DNA of 64,000 nucleotides from an uncultured Dehalococcoidia bacterium (GTDB taxonomy: Bacteria; Chloroflexota; Dehalococcoidia; Lucifugimonadales; UBA3495), in NCBI GenBank assembly GCA_951812625.1, contig CATOSP010000002.1, forward strand, positions 1-64,000, in the 5' to 3' direction. Shown here piece after piece: positions 15,338 through 23,857 of this stretch. Position 1 is the stretch's first letter. Every line of letters begins with the position of its first letter. Position numbers and translations under genes: made by a program. The notes under the pieces were generated by a model. The model was not told the origin of the DNA. It searched no databases and saw nothing but the letters and a program-made list of their open reading frames with translations.

Positions 15338-17287
15338 ATGGTTGCAGATACGGATACGAACGGCGGTCGGAATTGGGTGAACCTACCGGCACCATCGCCC
15401 GAGCACCCAGATGAATGGCTTCTTTGGGAAGCCGAGACGACTCTCCAGAGCATAGAAGAGCTTTCAGAAAGGCTGGATATCAAGCACGCATTTGCCAGAC
15501 GATTGGAAGAATACGGAAACGAGATTCACAGTGCTACACGCCCCGTCCTGACAACAGAGCACAAAGTCGCATTTATAGGGGACATCGGCGTAGGTAAGTC
15601 CACGGCCATATGCCGCATTGTTGGCCTCGAGGTGCAAAAGGATGGAACGGACTTGCCTGACCCTGTGCTCGAGGTAGGGGGTGGCGGGGTTACCATATGC
15701 GAAGTTTCCCTCGTGCAGGGGCCAGATTTCGGGCTTTTCATTGAACCCAGAAACGAGGATGAAGTCAGTAAAGAGGTCCGAGAGTTTGCGCGTTTCCTAA
15801 TTCCAGAACCACGCCCGAACCAGGACGCGGAAACTGAGGATCCTGAGTTCCACGGAACTTCGAAAGAGATAGAGCGGGCAATCCGAAACATGAGTGGACT
15901 CGTTATAAGGCGACCAAGAAGCGCCGATGGCGAGAGGATGCGCGTCGACTCTGCACGGGAATTGGCACAAGACTGCGCGGACTCAGAAGCACTAGCAAGT
16001 CAAATCCTGACAAAGATGGACTTACATCGTCGTACTAAGTGCGAACTTCAGTACTCAGCAGAATCCGGTAAGGAGCCTTTGGCTTGGCTGAAAGAAACCT
16101 TTGAGCAAGTAAATAACGGAAGACATCCCGCAGTTTCCCTGCCAAGGCGTATCGAACTAACTGTTCCGTCACTGATTCTTGGAGAAGGATCATTGTCCAT
16201 CCGTATTGTGGATACTAAGGGTATTGATGGCACGGCCGGACGGGACGACCTAGAAAGACACTTCAATGAACCCAATACGGTTGTGATTCTCTGCTCGCCC
16301 TTTAACAACGCCCCTTCACCCTCGGTGCAACAGCTTCTGGAAAGGACAAAAGAAGGAGGATTCTTGGATTTGGAGGTCAAGACTGCTGTCTTGGTATTGC
16401 CCCGGCCTGAAGAGGCTCTCGCCGTTAAAGATGACCAAGGGATTTCCGCCGATACCGTGGATGAGGGGTATGAACTCAAGAAGGAACAGGCAGAACTACG
16501 TCTCAGGTCGGCAGACCTTCCGAACGTAGGAATTCAGTTCTTCAATGTCCGTGAAGAAGATTCCATGCAAATAAGTAACTCTTTACTGGCGATGGTCCAG
16601 AAAGTTCGAGAAAAGCACTCCGAAAGGCTGATTGAGGCAGTGCTACGTGCCAAGGAGGTAGTAGAAAATTACGAGGCGGAACAACAACTCGAAGTACTGC
16701 AAGAAGCCGCGAAACACCTGAACACCTGGATTCAAAATAATCAGGATATAACAATTGCAGCCTCTAAACTTTTGCAAACCACATTGACTGAGGCTATAGA
16801 AATTGCACACCCGAGTTCACTGCGGGCCAGCGTCAATCGCCAAGGAGAATGGCACAACCTTGATTATCCTCATCAACTTGCCCATGGTGCTAGGGTTATG
16901 GCCAATATTGCCATAGGCATCAAGATGCGCGACTTCAAGGCAATCACTACAAACCTCCTTCAAAATCCCGAACTGGAAGGGGCTGCCAATTTGGTACTAC
17001 AGGCTCGCCGTATCCTTGAATCAGGAGTCAACAATGTCCTTGAAGAGAGCCAATCTAAGGGGCGCGATGTACATTCCCTGGAAATGAAGCCGGATATGCC
17101 TTTTTGGTACAGGTGCGCCAATGAATGGGGTCAAGGCCCGGGCTATCGTGATCGAGTTTCCGAGCATCACGGGGATTGGTTTAGCGATGTCAATCACAGA
17201 GCTTCTCTATTAGACGTACATAGGTTTGTCCAGAGCGAATGGCGGGCAATTCTAGCTCGTTTGTCCGCTATCCTCCAAGTGGGTTAG
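15338..17287 (+). CDS. P-loop GTPase-like protein, isolated and compositionally distinct
   Basis: A 649-residue protein with a P-loop NTPase domain. Walker A is GDIGVGKST at residues 81-89 and a DTKG (G3-like) lies at 292-295 in IRIVDTKGIDG. A Thr in GGGGVTICEV near 119 could be the switch residue. The 170-residue spacing between them is filled by an insert rich in charged residues. After the G domain comes a long helical region (about 410-560). Dynamin-like or stress GTPases have similar layouts, but no exact family is recognised. The GTG at 15287 is possible, but ATG 15338 has GGAGGG upstream. The gene is visibly more A/T-rich than its neighbours, which suggests acquisition by transfer and possibly a defence role; both are inferences. 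Confidence 0.75.
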   Translation: MVADTDTNGGRNWVNLPAPSPEHPDEWLLWEAETTLQSIEELSERLDIKHAFARRLEEYGNEIHSATRPVLTTEHKVAFIGDIGVGKSTAICRIVGLEVQKDGTDLPDPVLEVGGGGVTICEVSLVQGPDFGLFIEPRNEDEVSKEVREFARFLIPEPRPNQDAETEDPEFHGTSKEIERAIRNMSGLVIRRPRSADGERMRVDSARELAQDCADSEALASQILTKMDLHRRTKCELQYSAESGKEPLAWLKETFEQVNNGRHPAVSLPRRIELTVPSLILGEGSLSIRIVDTKGIDGTAGRDDLERHFNEPNTVVILCSPFNNAPSPSVQQLLERTKEGGFLDLEVKTAVLVLPRPEEALAVKDDQGISADTVDEGYELKKEQAELRLRSADLPNVGIQFFNVREEDSMQISNSLLAMVQKVREKHSERLIEAVLRAKEVVENYEAEQQLEVLQEAAKHLNTWIQNNQDITIAASKLLQTTLTEAIEIAHPSSLRASVNRQGEWHNLDYPHQLAHGARVMANIAIGIKMRDFKAITTNLLQNPELEGAANLVLQARRILESGVNNVLEESQSKGRDVHSLEMKPDMPFWYRCANEWGQGPGYRDRVSEHHGDWFSDVNHRASLLDVHRFVQSEWRAILARLSAILQVG

Positions 17288-17340
17288 CTTCAGTCCTGTG
17301 GAATATCATTGGGGAACACCAGATTGAGCGAGTGAACGCG

Positions 17341-18327
17341 ATGAAGTATCGACCCTTGGGAAACACCGGGCTTAGCGTGTCGGAAATCGGGTTTGGCTGT
17401 GGCAACGTCGGCGGGTTGATGGTCCGGGGCGAGCACAGCGACCAGGTCAGGGCAGTGGCACGTGCGATGGAGTTGGGCATCAACTACTTCGACACCGCGC
17501 CGTCCTATGGGGATGGCCAATCGGAGACCAACTTGGGGCGGGTGCTGAACGAGTTGTCGGCGGATGTTTACGTCGGCACCAAGTTCCGGGTGACGACCCA
17601 TGAGCCGGGCCGCATCAAGGGGAACGTCATCGCCTCGGTTGATGAGAGCCTGACCCGGATGCAACGGGAGCAGGTAGACCTGATGCAGATGCACAACCAC
17701 GTCGCATCAGTGGCGGAGGGAGGGTCTGTCACGCCTGAAGAGGCGCTGGGCGAGGTGGTTGACGCGCTGCGGGAGTTGCGCGAACAGGGGAAGGTGCGGT
17801 TCTGGGGCATGACGGCAGTGGGGGAGACTGAGGCCCTGCACCGGGTCATCGACTCTGGAATGCTGAACACTGCCCAATCCGTGTACAACCTGGTCAACCC
17901 CAGCGCGGGGAATGCCGTGCCGTCCGGGTTTGACATGCCTGACTACGGGAACCTGATCGGGCGGGCTGCGGATAGCGGGATGGGTGTGCTGGTGATCAGA
18001 GTGTTGGCAGCGGGCGCTCTGAGCGGAGAACCTGCGCGGCATCCTATAGCCGTGCCCACCGTCGCGCCCATCGGCTCTGGCCAGGACTACGACCAGGACC
18101 AGTCCAGGGCCGACGGGTTCCGGTTCCTGCAACGGGATGGCTACGTGGACAACCTGGTGGAAGCTTCTCTGCGGTTTGCGTTGGGGAACGCCGGGGTCAG
18201 CAGCGTGCTGGTGGGGTATTCGAGCCTGGATCACCTGGAGCAAGCCGTGGAGTACGCTGAGAAGGGTCCTTTGCCACAGGAAGCGATGGTCCGGTTGCCG
18301 GAGGTGTGGGCCGGATTCACCGGCTGA
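17341..18327 (+). CDS. Aldo/keto reductase
   Basis: A 328-residue TIM-barrel NADP(H)-dependent oxidoreductase. The catalytic tetrad is visible: D51 and Y56 in NYFDTAPSYGDG, K81 in VGTKFRV and H118 in MQMHNHV. The N-terminus MKYRPLGNTGLSVSEIGFG is typical of the family's start, which favours ATG 17341 over the upstream GTG at 17335. NADPH-binding features near the C-terminus (GVSSVLVGYSSLDHL) are present. The natural substrate is unknown. It lies 53 bases after the GTPase and may share the direction of the DUF1989 gene 40 bases downstream. Confidence 0.9.
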   Translation: MKYRPLGNTGLSVSEIGFGCGNVGGLMVRGEHSDQVRAVARAMELGINYFDTAPSYGDGQSETNLGRVLNELSADVYVGTKFRVTTHEPGRIKGNVIASVDESLTRMQREQVDLMQMHNHVASVAEGGSVTPEEALGEVVDALRELREQGKVRFWGMTAVGETEALHRVIDSGMLNTAQSVYNLVNPSAGNAVPSGFDMPDYGNLIGRAADSGMGVLVIRVLAAGALSGEPARHPIAVPTVAPIGSGQDYDQDQSRADGFRFLQRDGYVDNLVEASLRFALGNAGVSSVLVGYSSLDHLEQAVEYAEKGPLPQEAMVRLPEVWAGFTG

Positions 18328-18367
18328 GGCGGTTGCTCATTCTCTCCAGAAAAAAGCGGGGTGTGAT

Positions 18368-18970
18368 ATGTCGGCAACTCCCTTGATAACCATCCCGGCC
18401 CGGAAGGGGAAGGCGGCCTTCGTTGCCGAGGGACAGCACGTCAAGGTGGTCAATACCCACGGTCAACAGGTGGTGGACACCTGGGCCTTCCGGCGCGACG
18501 ACATGACCGAGTTCATGTCTATGGAGCATTCACGCACGGCCATCGGCAGGACGATGCCCAGCCTGGGGCAGTCGATGGTCACCAACCACCGGAGGCCGAT
18601 TCTTACGCTGGTTGAGGATACGTCTGGCGGGATTCACGACACCCTGCTGGCGGCGTGCGACCGCTACCGCTACGAGCTTCTGGGCTGCACTGAGTACCAC
18701 GACAACTGCACCGACAACCTGGCGGCGGCCCTGGCCGAGCTTGGCCTGATGCCTCCCGAAACCCCCAGCCCGTGGAACCTGTTTATGAACATTCCGGTGG
18801 GGCCGGACCGCAGTCTCAGTTTCGAGCCGCCTGTCTCAGGCCCCGGCGATTACGTATTCCTGCGGGCCGAGATGGACTGCGTGGTGGCCTTCTCCGCTTG
18901 CCCACAGGACATAGTGCCAATCAACGGCGTTGACTGCGTCCCAACGGAGGCACACTTTCAGGTGGTTTAG
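18368..18970 (+). CDS. DUF1989 (urea carboxylase-associated) family protein
   Basis: A 200-residue protein that matches DUF1989, often annotated as urea-carboxylase-associated. Recognisable segments are GQHVKVVNTHGQQVVDTWAF, FMSMEHSRTAIGRTMPS, a cysteine-bearing ELLGCTEYHDNC and the LFMNIPVGPD loop; the ending FSACPQDIVPINGVD is diagnostic. In urea-using bacteria the domain accompanies urea amidolyase, but no urea carboxylase is here, so its role is open. The ATG at 18368 follows AAAAAAGCGGGGTG. Confidence 0.85.
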   Translation: MSATPLITIPARKGKAAFVAEGQHVKVVNTHGQQVVDTWAFRRDDMTEFMSMEHSRTAIGRTMPSLGQSMVTNHRRPILTLVEDTSGGIHDTLLAACDRYRYELLGCTEYHDNCTDNLAAALAELGLMPPETPSPWNLFMNIPVGPDRSLSFEPPVSGPGDYVFLRAEMDCVVAFSACPQDIVPINGVDCVPTEAHFQVV

Positions 18971-19003
18971 GGGGTGGGAGCGTTGGTCAAGCCTGATGCA
19001 CCT

Positions 19004-19294
19004 TTAACTTGGCTCTGATTTCCTGTTCAAGGCCCACCATCCTACTGTCGGAGGAGGCAGAGGCTCACCGTCTTTCTTGTAGATTTCAATCCACTCTTCA
19101 GCGATGTCGCGAATCTCTTTGTACACATCTTTCTCATCGGTGCTGTGGCACCCGCCGAGGATGAATCCCGGCGCAGTTCCAATGCAGCACTGGTCCTCTT
19201 CAGACCATTCGACCACCTTAAAGTACCTTGCCCTGTCATTCATGGCTTCGACTTTTTCGCGCCCTTTCTGTCGAATTGTCGTGTCCTGGCACAT
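19004..19294 (-). CDS. Solitary HicB-like protein, lacking the usual DNA-binding C-terminus
   Basis: A 96-residue protein in which ARYFKVVEWSEEDQCCIGTA, GFILGGCHSTDEKDVYKEI and EEWIEIYKKDGEPLPPPT are the HicB domain of a family that normally continues with a DNA-binding segment; here it ends soon after. ATG 19294 gives the longest product; ATG 19243 (MNDRARYFKV) is a plausible alternative start. No HicA gene is adjacent on either side. It could be an orphan remnant or a regulator of another locus. Confidence 0.72.
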   Translation of the reverse strand: MCQDTTIRQKGREKVEAMNDRARYFKVVEWSEEDQCCIGTAPGFILGGCHSTDEKDVYKEIRDIAEEWIEIYKKDGEPLPPPTVGWWALNRKSEPS

Positions 19295-19309
19295 TGGAAA
19301 CGATAGCTC

Positions 19310-20734
19310 CTAGCGCCACCCCGCGTACAGCTTGCTCTGCTCCAGGTCTACCAGTTGGTAGCCGAGGCCGGAGTTGCGGGCGGCGGTCTCGCCTTCGGGC
19401 GTTACCAGCAGGGTGCCGCCGGTGGCTACGGAGCGGCCTTCCAGCATGGCAAACTCCCCGGCCACGAGGCTCATCCGGGGATTGCCGGTGGTTGGGTCAA
19501 CGACCGTGATGTCGGCGTTGGCTCCGGGGGAGAGGTGGCCCTTGTCCAGCAGCCCGAACATGCGGGACGGGTTCCATGACAGCTTGGTTGCCATTTCCAG
19601 GGGCGTTATCGCCCCCAGGGCAACCATCGCCCAGGTGCGAGGGACGGCAATGTTGCGCGGGAAATAGCCTCCGTCGGTGGCCACGGCGTCCACCACGAAC
19701 CCGCCCGACTGGTCCCTTGCCACAGACAGGTTGAAGGCTATGTCGGTCAGGCCCACGGGGAAGCTGACGGGGGCATTGGTACCGGCGGCTTCCCACTCTG
19801 CCACGGCGTCGTCGCCCTCCAGTAATACTGCTCTACCTCCCCGCTCGGCTACCACCGATGCGTAGCCTTCCTCCATTGCCTGGCGCAGGCCGGTGCGGGT
19901 CAGTGGATAGCCGCGCATGAGCAGGCAGTTGCGGGTCACCCGGTCGGCCACCTCGTCACCCTCGCAGTGGCCGCTGGTGCCGTTGGGCTTGGCCAGGTGT
20001 ACCTCCGACACCAACTGGTCTCCCATGCGGGAAAGCAGGTCGATGGCCTCGCGGCATTCGTCCATCGGATCAAGGACCATGCCCCGGCAATAGGCGTTGA
20101 CGTGGGCAACGTGCAGCCTGCCGTTGCCCACAAGTTCCGGCACCTCGCGCAGGCCCGCAAGGTGGCTGGAGGTGGCCTTGGTGCCGCAGTGGAGGGCCAC
20201 GTAGGCCGTGGACTGGTTGCAGACCTCGATGGCACGGGCGGTGGCGTCGGGAGTGAGTGGGCTGTGGCCGCCCATGCACTTGAATCCCAGGGAGCCCTGG
20301 CCCAGGGCCTGGTGCAGGATGTCCTGTAGCTGATCGGTGCCGGGGTCGTCTCCGGGCACGGTCACGTCGGGGTACAGAACGTAGAGGCCGCCGATGTTCA
20401 GCCCGGCTCCCCGGCGTCGCACGCCGTCGATGATGCCCGGCATGGTGCCGCCGAAGTCGATGGCGGTGGTGACGCCCGCCTCGGCCATCTGCCGGTAGCC
20501 GATAGCACGGTCGCCGGCCTCTCCGCTTACGGCAACGTGGACGTGGGAGTCGATAAAACCGGGGAGGACCCACTGGCCGGAAACATCAACCCAGTCGTTG
20601 GTGTCCGATGGTGCCAGCTCCGGCTCGACTGCCGCGATGCGCCCGTGGCTAATCCCAACGTCCATCGTGGCGTCGAGGTCGTTGGCCGGGTCCAGCACAC
20701 GGCCGCCGTGGATGATCCTGTCGTAATGGGGCAT
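19310..20734 (-). CDS. Amidohydrolase family protein (dihydroorotase/hydantoinase-like)
   Basis: A 474-residue member of the amidohydrolase superfamily. The HxH metal motif is DSHVHV near residue 64. A lysine that could be carboxylated lies in GFKCMGGHSP. His residues in VALHCGTK and VAHVNAYCRG and an Asp near DGGYFPRN complete the metal site. The N-terminal IIHGGRVLDP and the C-terminal GANADITVVDPTTG are the usual beta-sandwich parts. It probably hydrolyses a cyclic amide such as a hydantoin or an N-acyl amino acid. The start has GGGAGG upstream. The hairpin at 20778 lies between this gene and the ThDP enzyme. Confidence 0.88.
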   Translation of the reverse strand: MPHYDRIIHGGRVLDPANDLDATMDVGISHGRIAAVEPELAPSDTNDWVDVSGQWVLPGFIDSHVHVAVSGEAGDRAIGYRQMAEAGVTTAIDFGGTMPGIIDGVRRRGAGLNIGGLYVLYPDVTVPGDDPGTDQLQDILHQALGQGSLGFKCMGGHSPLTPDATARAIEVCNQSTAYVALHCGTKATSSHLAGLREVPELVGNGRLHVAHVNAYCRGMVLDPMDECREAIDLLSRMGDQLVSEVHLAKPNGTSGHCEGDEVADRVTRNCLLMRGYPLTRTGLRQAMEEGYASVVAERGGRAVLLEGDDAVAEWEAAGTNAPVSFPVGLTDIAFNLSVARDQSGGFVVDAVATDGGYFPRNIAVPRTWAMVALGAITPLEMATKLSWNPSRMFGLLDKGHLSPGANADITVVDPTTGNPRMSLVAGEFAMLEGRSVATGGTLLVTPEGETAARNSGLGYQLVDLEQSKLYAGWR

Positions 20735-20777
20735 TTGGTCCTCCCGGAGGGTCGCTCGGAGGTTGGGGAAGAACAGG

Positions 20778-20803
20778 TGTCCCCCGTCTCAGGACGGGGG
20801 ACA
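20778..20803. repeat. Perfect 11-bp hairpin between two operon-like genes
   Basis: TGTCCCCCGTC at 20778-20788 and GACGGGGGACA at 20793-20803 form a perfect stem with loop TCAG. It sits in the gap between the amidohydrolase and ThDP genes, both on the minus strand. There is no T-tract directly after it, so it is not a textbook terminator. The flanking GAACAGGTGTCCCC is repeated in inverse orientation at 47573-47587, which suggests a dispersed repeat family. Confidence 0.6.
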
Positions 20804-20832
20804 GATAGGCGGTAAGGGTTGGAAGTGTCCTC

Positions 20833-22437
20833 CTATTCGAAGGGAGAGGGCATCATGCTCACCGGGACTTCTACCAGGGTCGGGCCGTCGGCGGATATGC
20901 CCTCGGTGATGGCCTGCTCCAGGGCCTCTGGGCCCTCGGCGCGTACGCCCCTTGCGCCGTAGGCTTCGGCAAGGCGGACGAAATCGGGGTTGTGCAACTC
21001 CGCGCCGTAGACGCGGCCGTCGAAGCGGTTCACCTGGTCGCGCATGACGTTGCCGTAGGCGTTGTCGTTGAAGACCACCACCACAGCGTTTATGCCGTAC
21101 TGGACCGCGGTGGCCAGCTCCTGGGAGTTGAAGAGGAACCCGCCGTCGCCGGACAGGGCCACCACAGCTTTGTCCGGCTGGGCTACCTTTGCGCCCAGGG
21201 CGGTGGGGTAAGCGTATCCCAGGTTGCCGAAGTAGGACGAGGTCATGAAGGTCTTGGGCTCGTAGACCGGGAAGTGGGCGCGGGCGTAGTAGCCCAACTG
21301 GGTCATGCCGGAGATGAGTATGCCGTCCTCGGGCACCGCGGAGCGCACCGCATCCAGCAGCGACTCCTGGGGCTCAACCCGGATGACCGTGTCCGACCGC
21401 TGGGTGCGAACAGCCGCCACCTCGGCGCTCCGGTCGGCGCGGGCAGGAGTGCGGGATGCCAGCGCGGTATGCAGGTCGTCCAAGGCCACCCGGGCGTCGG
21501 CGTGGATGCCCAAGGTGTCGGAGTAGTTGCGGCCCAGCTCCTCCGGGTCCACGTCGATCTGGACGATGCGCTGGCCGTCGAGCCACTGGGGGTTGGCCAT
21601 CCGGGTACCCACGGCCAGTATCACGTCGTGGCCGTACTGGGGCTGGGCTATGGGGTCGTTGCGGAGACGGAGAGCGCCAAGGGACAGGGGATGGCGGTCG
21701 GAGATTGCGCCCCGTCCCTCGGCGGTCATGATCACCGGGGCCTGCAGGTGTTCCGCCACCTTCGTCAGGGCCTGGGACGCGCCGGAGGATATGACGCCGC
21801 CGCCCACCCAAATCAGCGGGTTGTCCGCGTCTATCAGGGTCTGCGCGGCCTGGGCAATCAGGCCGGGGTCGGCGGCCTTGCGCGGCGGCTCCTCCGGCTC
21901 GTAGAGGTCAACGTCGGCGACTTCGGCCAGTGTTTCGGGCGGGACCTCGATCTCCACCGGGCGGGGACGTCCCGACTTCAACTGGTGGAAGGCTTCATGC
22001 ACCCTGTTCGGGACTTCCGCCGGGTCCATAATCCGCTCGGCCCACTTGGTCACGGGTCGGATGGAGTCCAGTTGGTCATCGACCTCGTGGAGCATACCCC
22101 GGTTCACGCCGATCAGGTCGCGCTCGATCTGGCCTGATACCACCAGGATGGGGGATGAGGCGGCGTATGCGGTGCCGATGGCGGCGGAGGCGTTGAGCAG
22201 TCCAGGTCCGGGGACCATGAGGGCGACGCCCACTCCCTCGCCGCCCGCGCGGGAATAGCCGTCGGCCATGTAGGCGGTGGCCTGCTCGTGGCGGGTGGTG
22301 ATGAACCGGATGCCCGGCTCGTGGCTCAGCCCGTCCAGGGCATGATATAGCTGCACACCCGGCAGTCCGAAGATGACCCGCACCCCTTCCAGGTACAGGG
22401 ACCTGGCCAGCGCCTGGCCTCCAGTCATTTTAACCAT
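20833..22437 (-). CDS. Thiamine diphosphate-dependent enzyme (acetolactate synthase/2-oxoacid decarboxylase-like)
   Basis: A 534-residue ThDP enzyme. The N-terminal Pyr domain has the catalytic Glu in TTRHEQATAYMADGY. The middle domain resembles the FAD/CoA-binding domain. The C-terminal PP domain carries GDGGFLFNSQELATA with FNDNAYGN, the ThDP-Mg motif. It belongs to the acetolactate synthase / oxalyl-CoA or benzoylformate decarboxylase group. No small regulatory subunit is adjacent, which makes a role in branched-chain synthesis less likely. The open frame extends to 22473, but ATG 22437 is preceded by GGAGAG. Confidence 0.88.
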   Translation of the reverse strand: MVKMTGGQALARSLYLEGVRVIFGLPGVQLYHALDGLSHEPGIRFITTRHEQATAYMADGYSRAGGEGVGVALMVPGPGLLNASAAIGTAYAASSPILVVSGQIERDLIGVNRGMLHEVDDQLDSIRPVTKWAERIMDPAEVPNRVHEAFHQLKSGRPRPVEIEVPPETLAEVADVDLYEPEEPPRKAADPGLIAQAAQTLIDADNPLIWVGGGVISSGASQALTKVAEHLQAPVIMTAEGRGAISDRHPLSLGALRLRNDPIAQPQYGHDVILAVGTRMANPQWLDGQRIVQIDVDPEELGRNYSDTLGIHADARVALDDLHTALASRTPARADRSAEVAAVRTQRSDTVIRVEPQESLLDAVRSAVPEDGILISGMTQLGYYARAHFPVYEPKTFMTSSYFGNLGYAYPTALGAKVAQPDKAVVALSGDGGFLFNSQELATAVQYGINAVVVVFNDNAYGNVMRDQVNRFDGRVYGAELHNPDFVRLAEAYGARGVRAEGPEALEQAITEGISADGPTLVEVPVSMMPSPFE

Positions 22438-22583
22438 GTAAGTTTTCTCTCCTTTATGCTCCCCTCTTGTCACGGGAGAGGGGACTTTGCCTCGTCATTC
22501 TAACATCTTGAGAGGCTCAGCCTACGTGGCTTCAAACCAGTCCATTCGTGACTGGGCCCCCTTGAACCCAGTCTCAGCGAGAA

Positions 22584-22835
22584 TCACCCGCCGGTCTCTA
22601 CGGCCAGCTCCTCTGGAGTGCCGGGAACAGGGACGTCGACCTCGATGGCGGTGCTGGTGGGTCCGGGAATGGTCTCCCCGTCCTCGGTCATCAATTCCAC
22701 GTGATAGACAGCTCCTTGCCGGATCAACTCTTCCGTTTCGGCCAGAGTATCCCCGGCGGCGATACAACCGGGCAGATCGGGCAAATGTGCCGAATAGCCA
22801 TTACCGGCTTTCACGATTATTGCCACGTATTTCAT
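22584..22835 (-). CDS. hicB: HicB-type antitoxin without DNA-binding tail
   Basis: An 83-residue HicB: KYVAIIVKAGNGYSAHLPDLP, GCIAAGDTLAETEELIRQGA and a short acidic tail. The length covers the RNase-H-like domain only; no helix-turn-helix or ribbon-helix-helix segment follows. It overlaps hicA (22832) by four bases as ATGA, so the two are coupled. Autoregulation may therefore depend on the RHH protein encoded just upstream. Function is inferred from family. Confidence 0.88.
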   Translation of the reverse strand: MKYVAIIVKAGNGYSAHLPDLPGCIAAGDTLAETEELIRQGAVYHVELMTEDGETIPGPTSTAIEVDVPVPGTPEELAVETGG

Positions 22836-23044
22836 CTGATTTCTCCTCCAGGAATTCCTGCCTGTTCCAAAATGCTGTGCCAGACTTTGATATCCAGGTC
22901 CTTGCTTGTCCTACCGGCAATAGTTACTGTTCCAGGTTTCACCGGGTGCTTGTACTGCCGGTGGCTGCCGCGGGTCCGAGCCCAGTACCACCCGTCTCGC
23001 TCAACTATCCGGATGCATCCCGTACTTTTGGCACGGCCAACCAA
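22832..23044 (-). CDS. hicA: HicA-type toxin with TTG start
   Basis: A 70-residue HicA. The catalytic His is in TRGSHRQYKHPVKPGTVTI, followed by KDLDIKVWHSILEQAGI. The N-terminal IRIVERDGWYWAR matches the family well. The only usable start in register is TTG at 23044, 12 bases after the stop of the RHH gene, with no strong ribosome binding site. This suggests translation depends on the upstream gene, which would keep toxin low. hicB follows with an ATGA overlap. Confidence 0.85.
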   Translation of the reverse strand: MVGRAKSTGCIRIVERDGWYWARTRGSHRQYKHPVKPGTVTIAGRTSKDLDIKVWHSILEQAGIPGGEIR

Positions 23045-23056
23045 ATGAGCCTACGA

Positions 23057-23281
23057 TCAGGCCAGCAACTCGGCCAGCAGCCTGTTCTTTTCCACGCTGG
23101 CCTGGTAATGAACCATAACCTCGGGGCGCACTTTCTCGTCGGCCTTCATTTCGAGGTAAGAGCGCATGGCATGTTCAAGGACTGTTTGGAAATGCCATCG
23201 GTCTCGCCGAGCTATCTCGCGCATCCCAGTCAGTAATTCCGGAGACGCCTGGCTGGAAAACTTGTGTCGTGTTGTGGACAT
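23057..23281 (-). CDS. Small ribbon-helix-helix-like protein, likely antitoxin/regulator of the downstream hicAB
   Basis: A 74-residue protein with a short N-terminal strand and two helices (RHKFSSQASPELLTGMREI and WHFQTVLEHAMRSYLEMK), a ribbon-helix-helix-like pattern, followed by a helical tail ending EKNRLLAELLA. ATG 23281 has GGAAGG seven bases upstream; the frame extends further to 23323 but without a ribosome binding site. It reads directly into hicA with a 12-base gap. RHH proteins commonly repress toxin-antitoxin operons; its partner toxin, if not HicA, is not visible. Confidence 0.68.
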   Translation of the reverse strand: MSTTRHKFSSQASPELLTGMREIARRDRWHFQTVLEHAMRSYLEMKADEKVRPEVMVHYQASVEKNRLLAELLA

Positions 23282-23857
23282 CAGCAATCCTTCCAATGGA
23301 GTGCCTCCATTATTGTGTGGCAAGATGTGCGGGTCAAGAAACGTCCTGCCGTCAATCGGTTTGCGACTTAATCCGAGCCTGACCGATCGTCTCTACTGGA
23401 GTTCACGAGTTTGAGTTAATCCTCGAGAGTGCTCTTGATGGCTGTGGCCCCGTCGCAATTTAGCCGGTTTCAGCCCCGGGCCGCTCACCGTACCCACGCT
23501 GCTGACATTTGACTCTTTCCAACCCCGGATGCCATTCCATATCATGTCTTGTACGGTCAGTGTCCGGTGCCGCCCTGACTAGGACCGGGATCAAACCTGC
23601 CAATGAGGCCCAAGGACATCCTATGCCGAATCGACCGCCCGCACCCCTCACCCCAACCCGCCCAATGCGCCGGAATTCGCAAAAGTGAGCGGAAATGGGC
23701 GGAAATGAGAGGAAAATTGAAATTTTCCCCTGGTTGTCCGGCACTTGACACGTTGGGGCGCGGGGCATAGATTTCGGTTATTGCCCCGGTTGCCACTGTT
23801 TGGGCTGTTGGCCCTGTTTTCAAATGTCTCCCAAAATCTGAATGCGAGGACCACCCT
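23282..23857 (+). other. Non-coding stretch upstream of the molybdenum hydroxylase
   Basis: These 576 bases have no supported gene; minus-strand frames lack family signatures. A tract near 23690 contains repeated GCGGAAATG units followed by GAGAGGAAAATTGAAATTTT, somewhat like the tract at 9733-9790. It must hold the promoters for the RHH-hicAB operon (minus) and for the hydroxylase (plus), but no hexamer pair stands out. The last bases before ATG 23858 include GAGGACCACCCT as a possible ribosome binding site. Confidence 0.5.
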
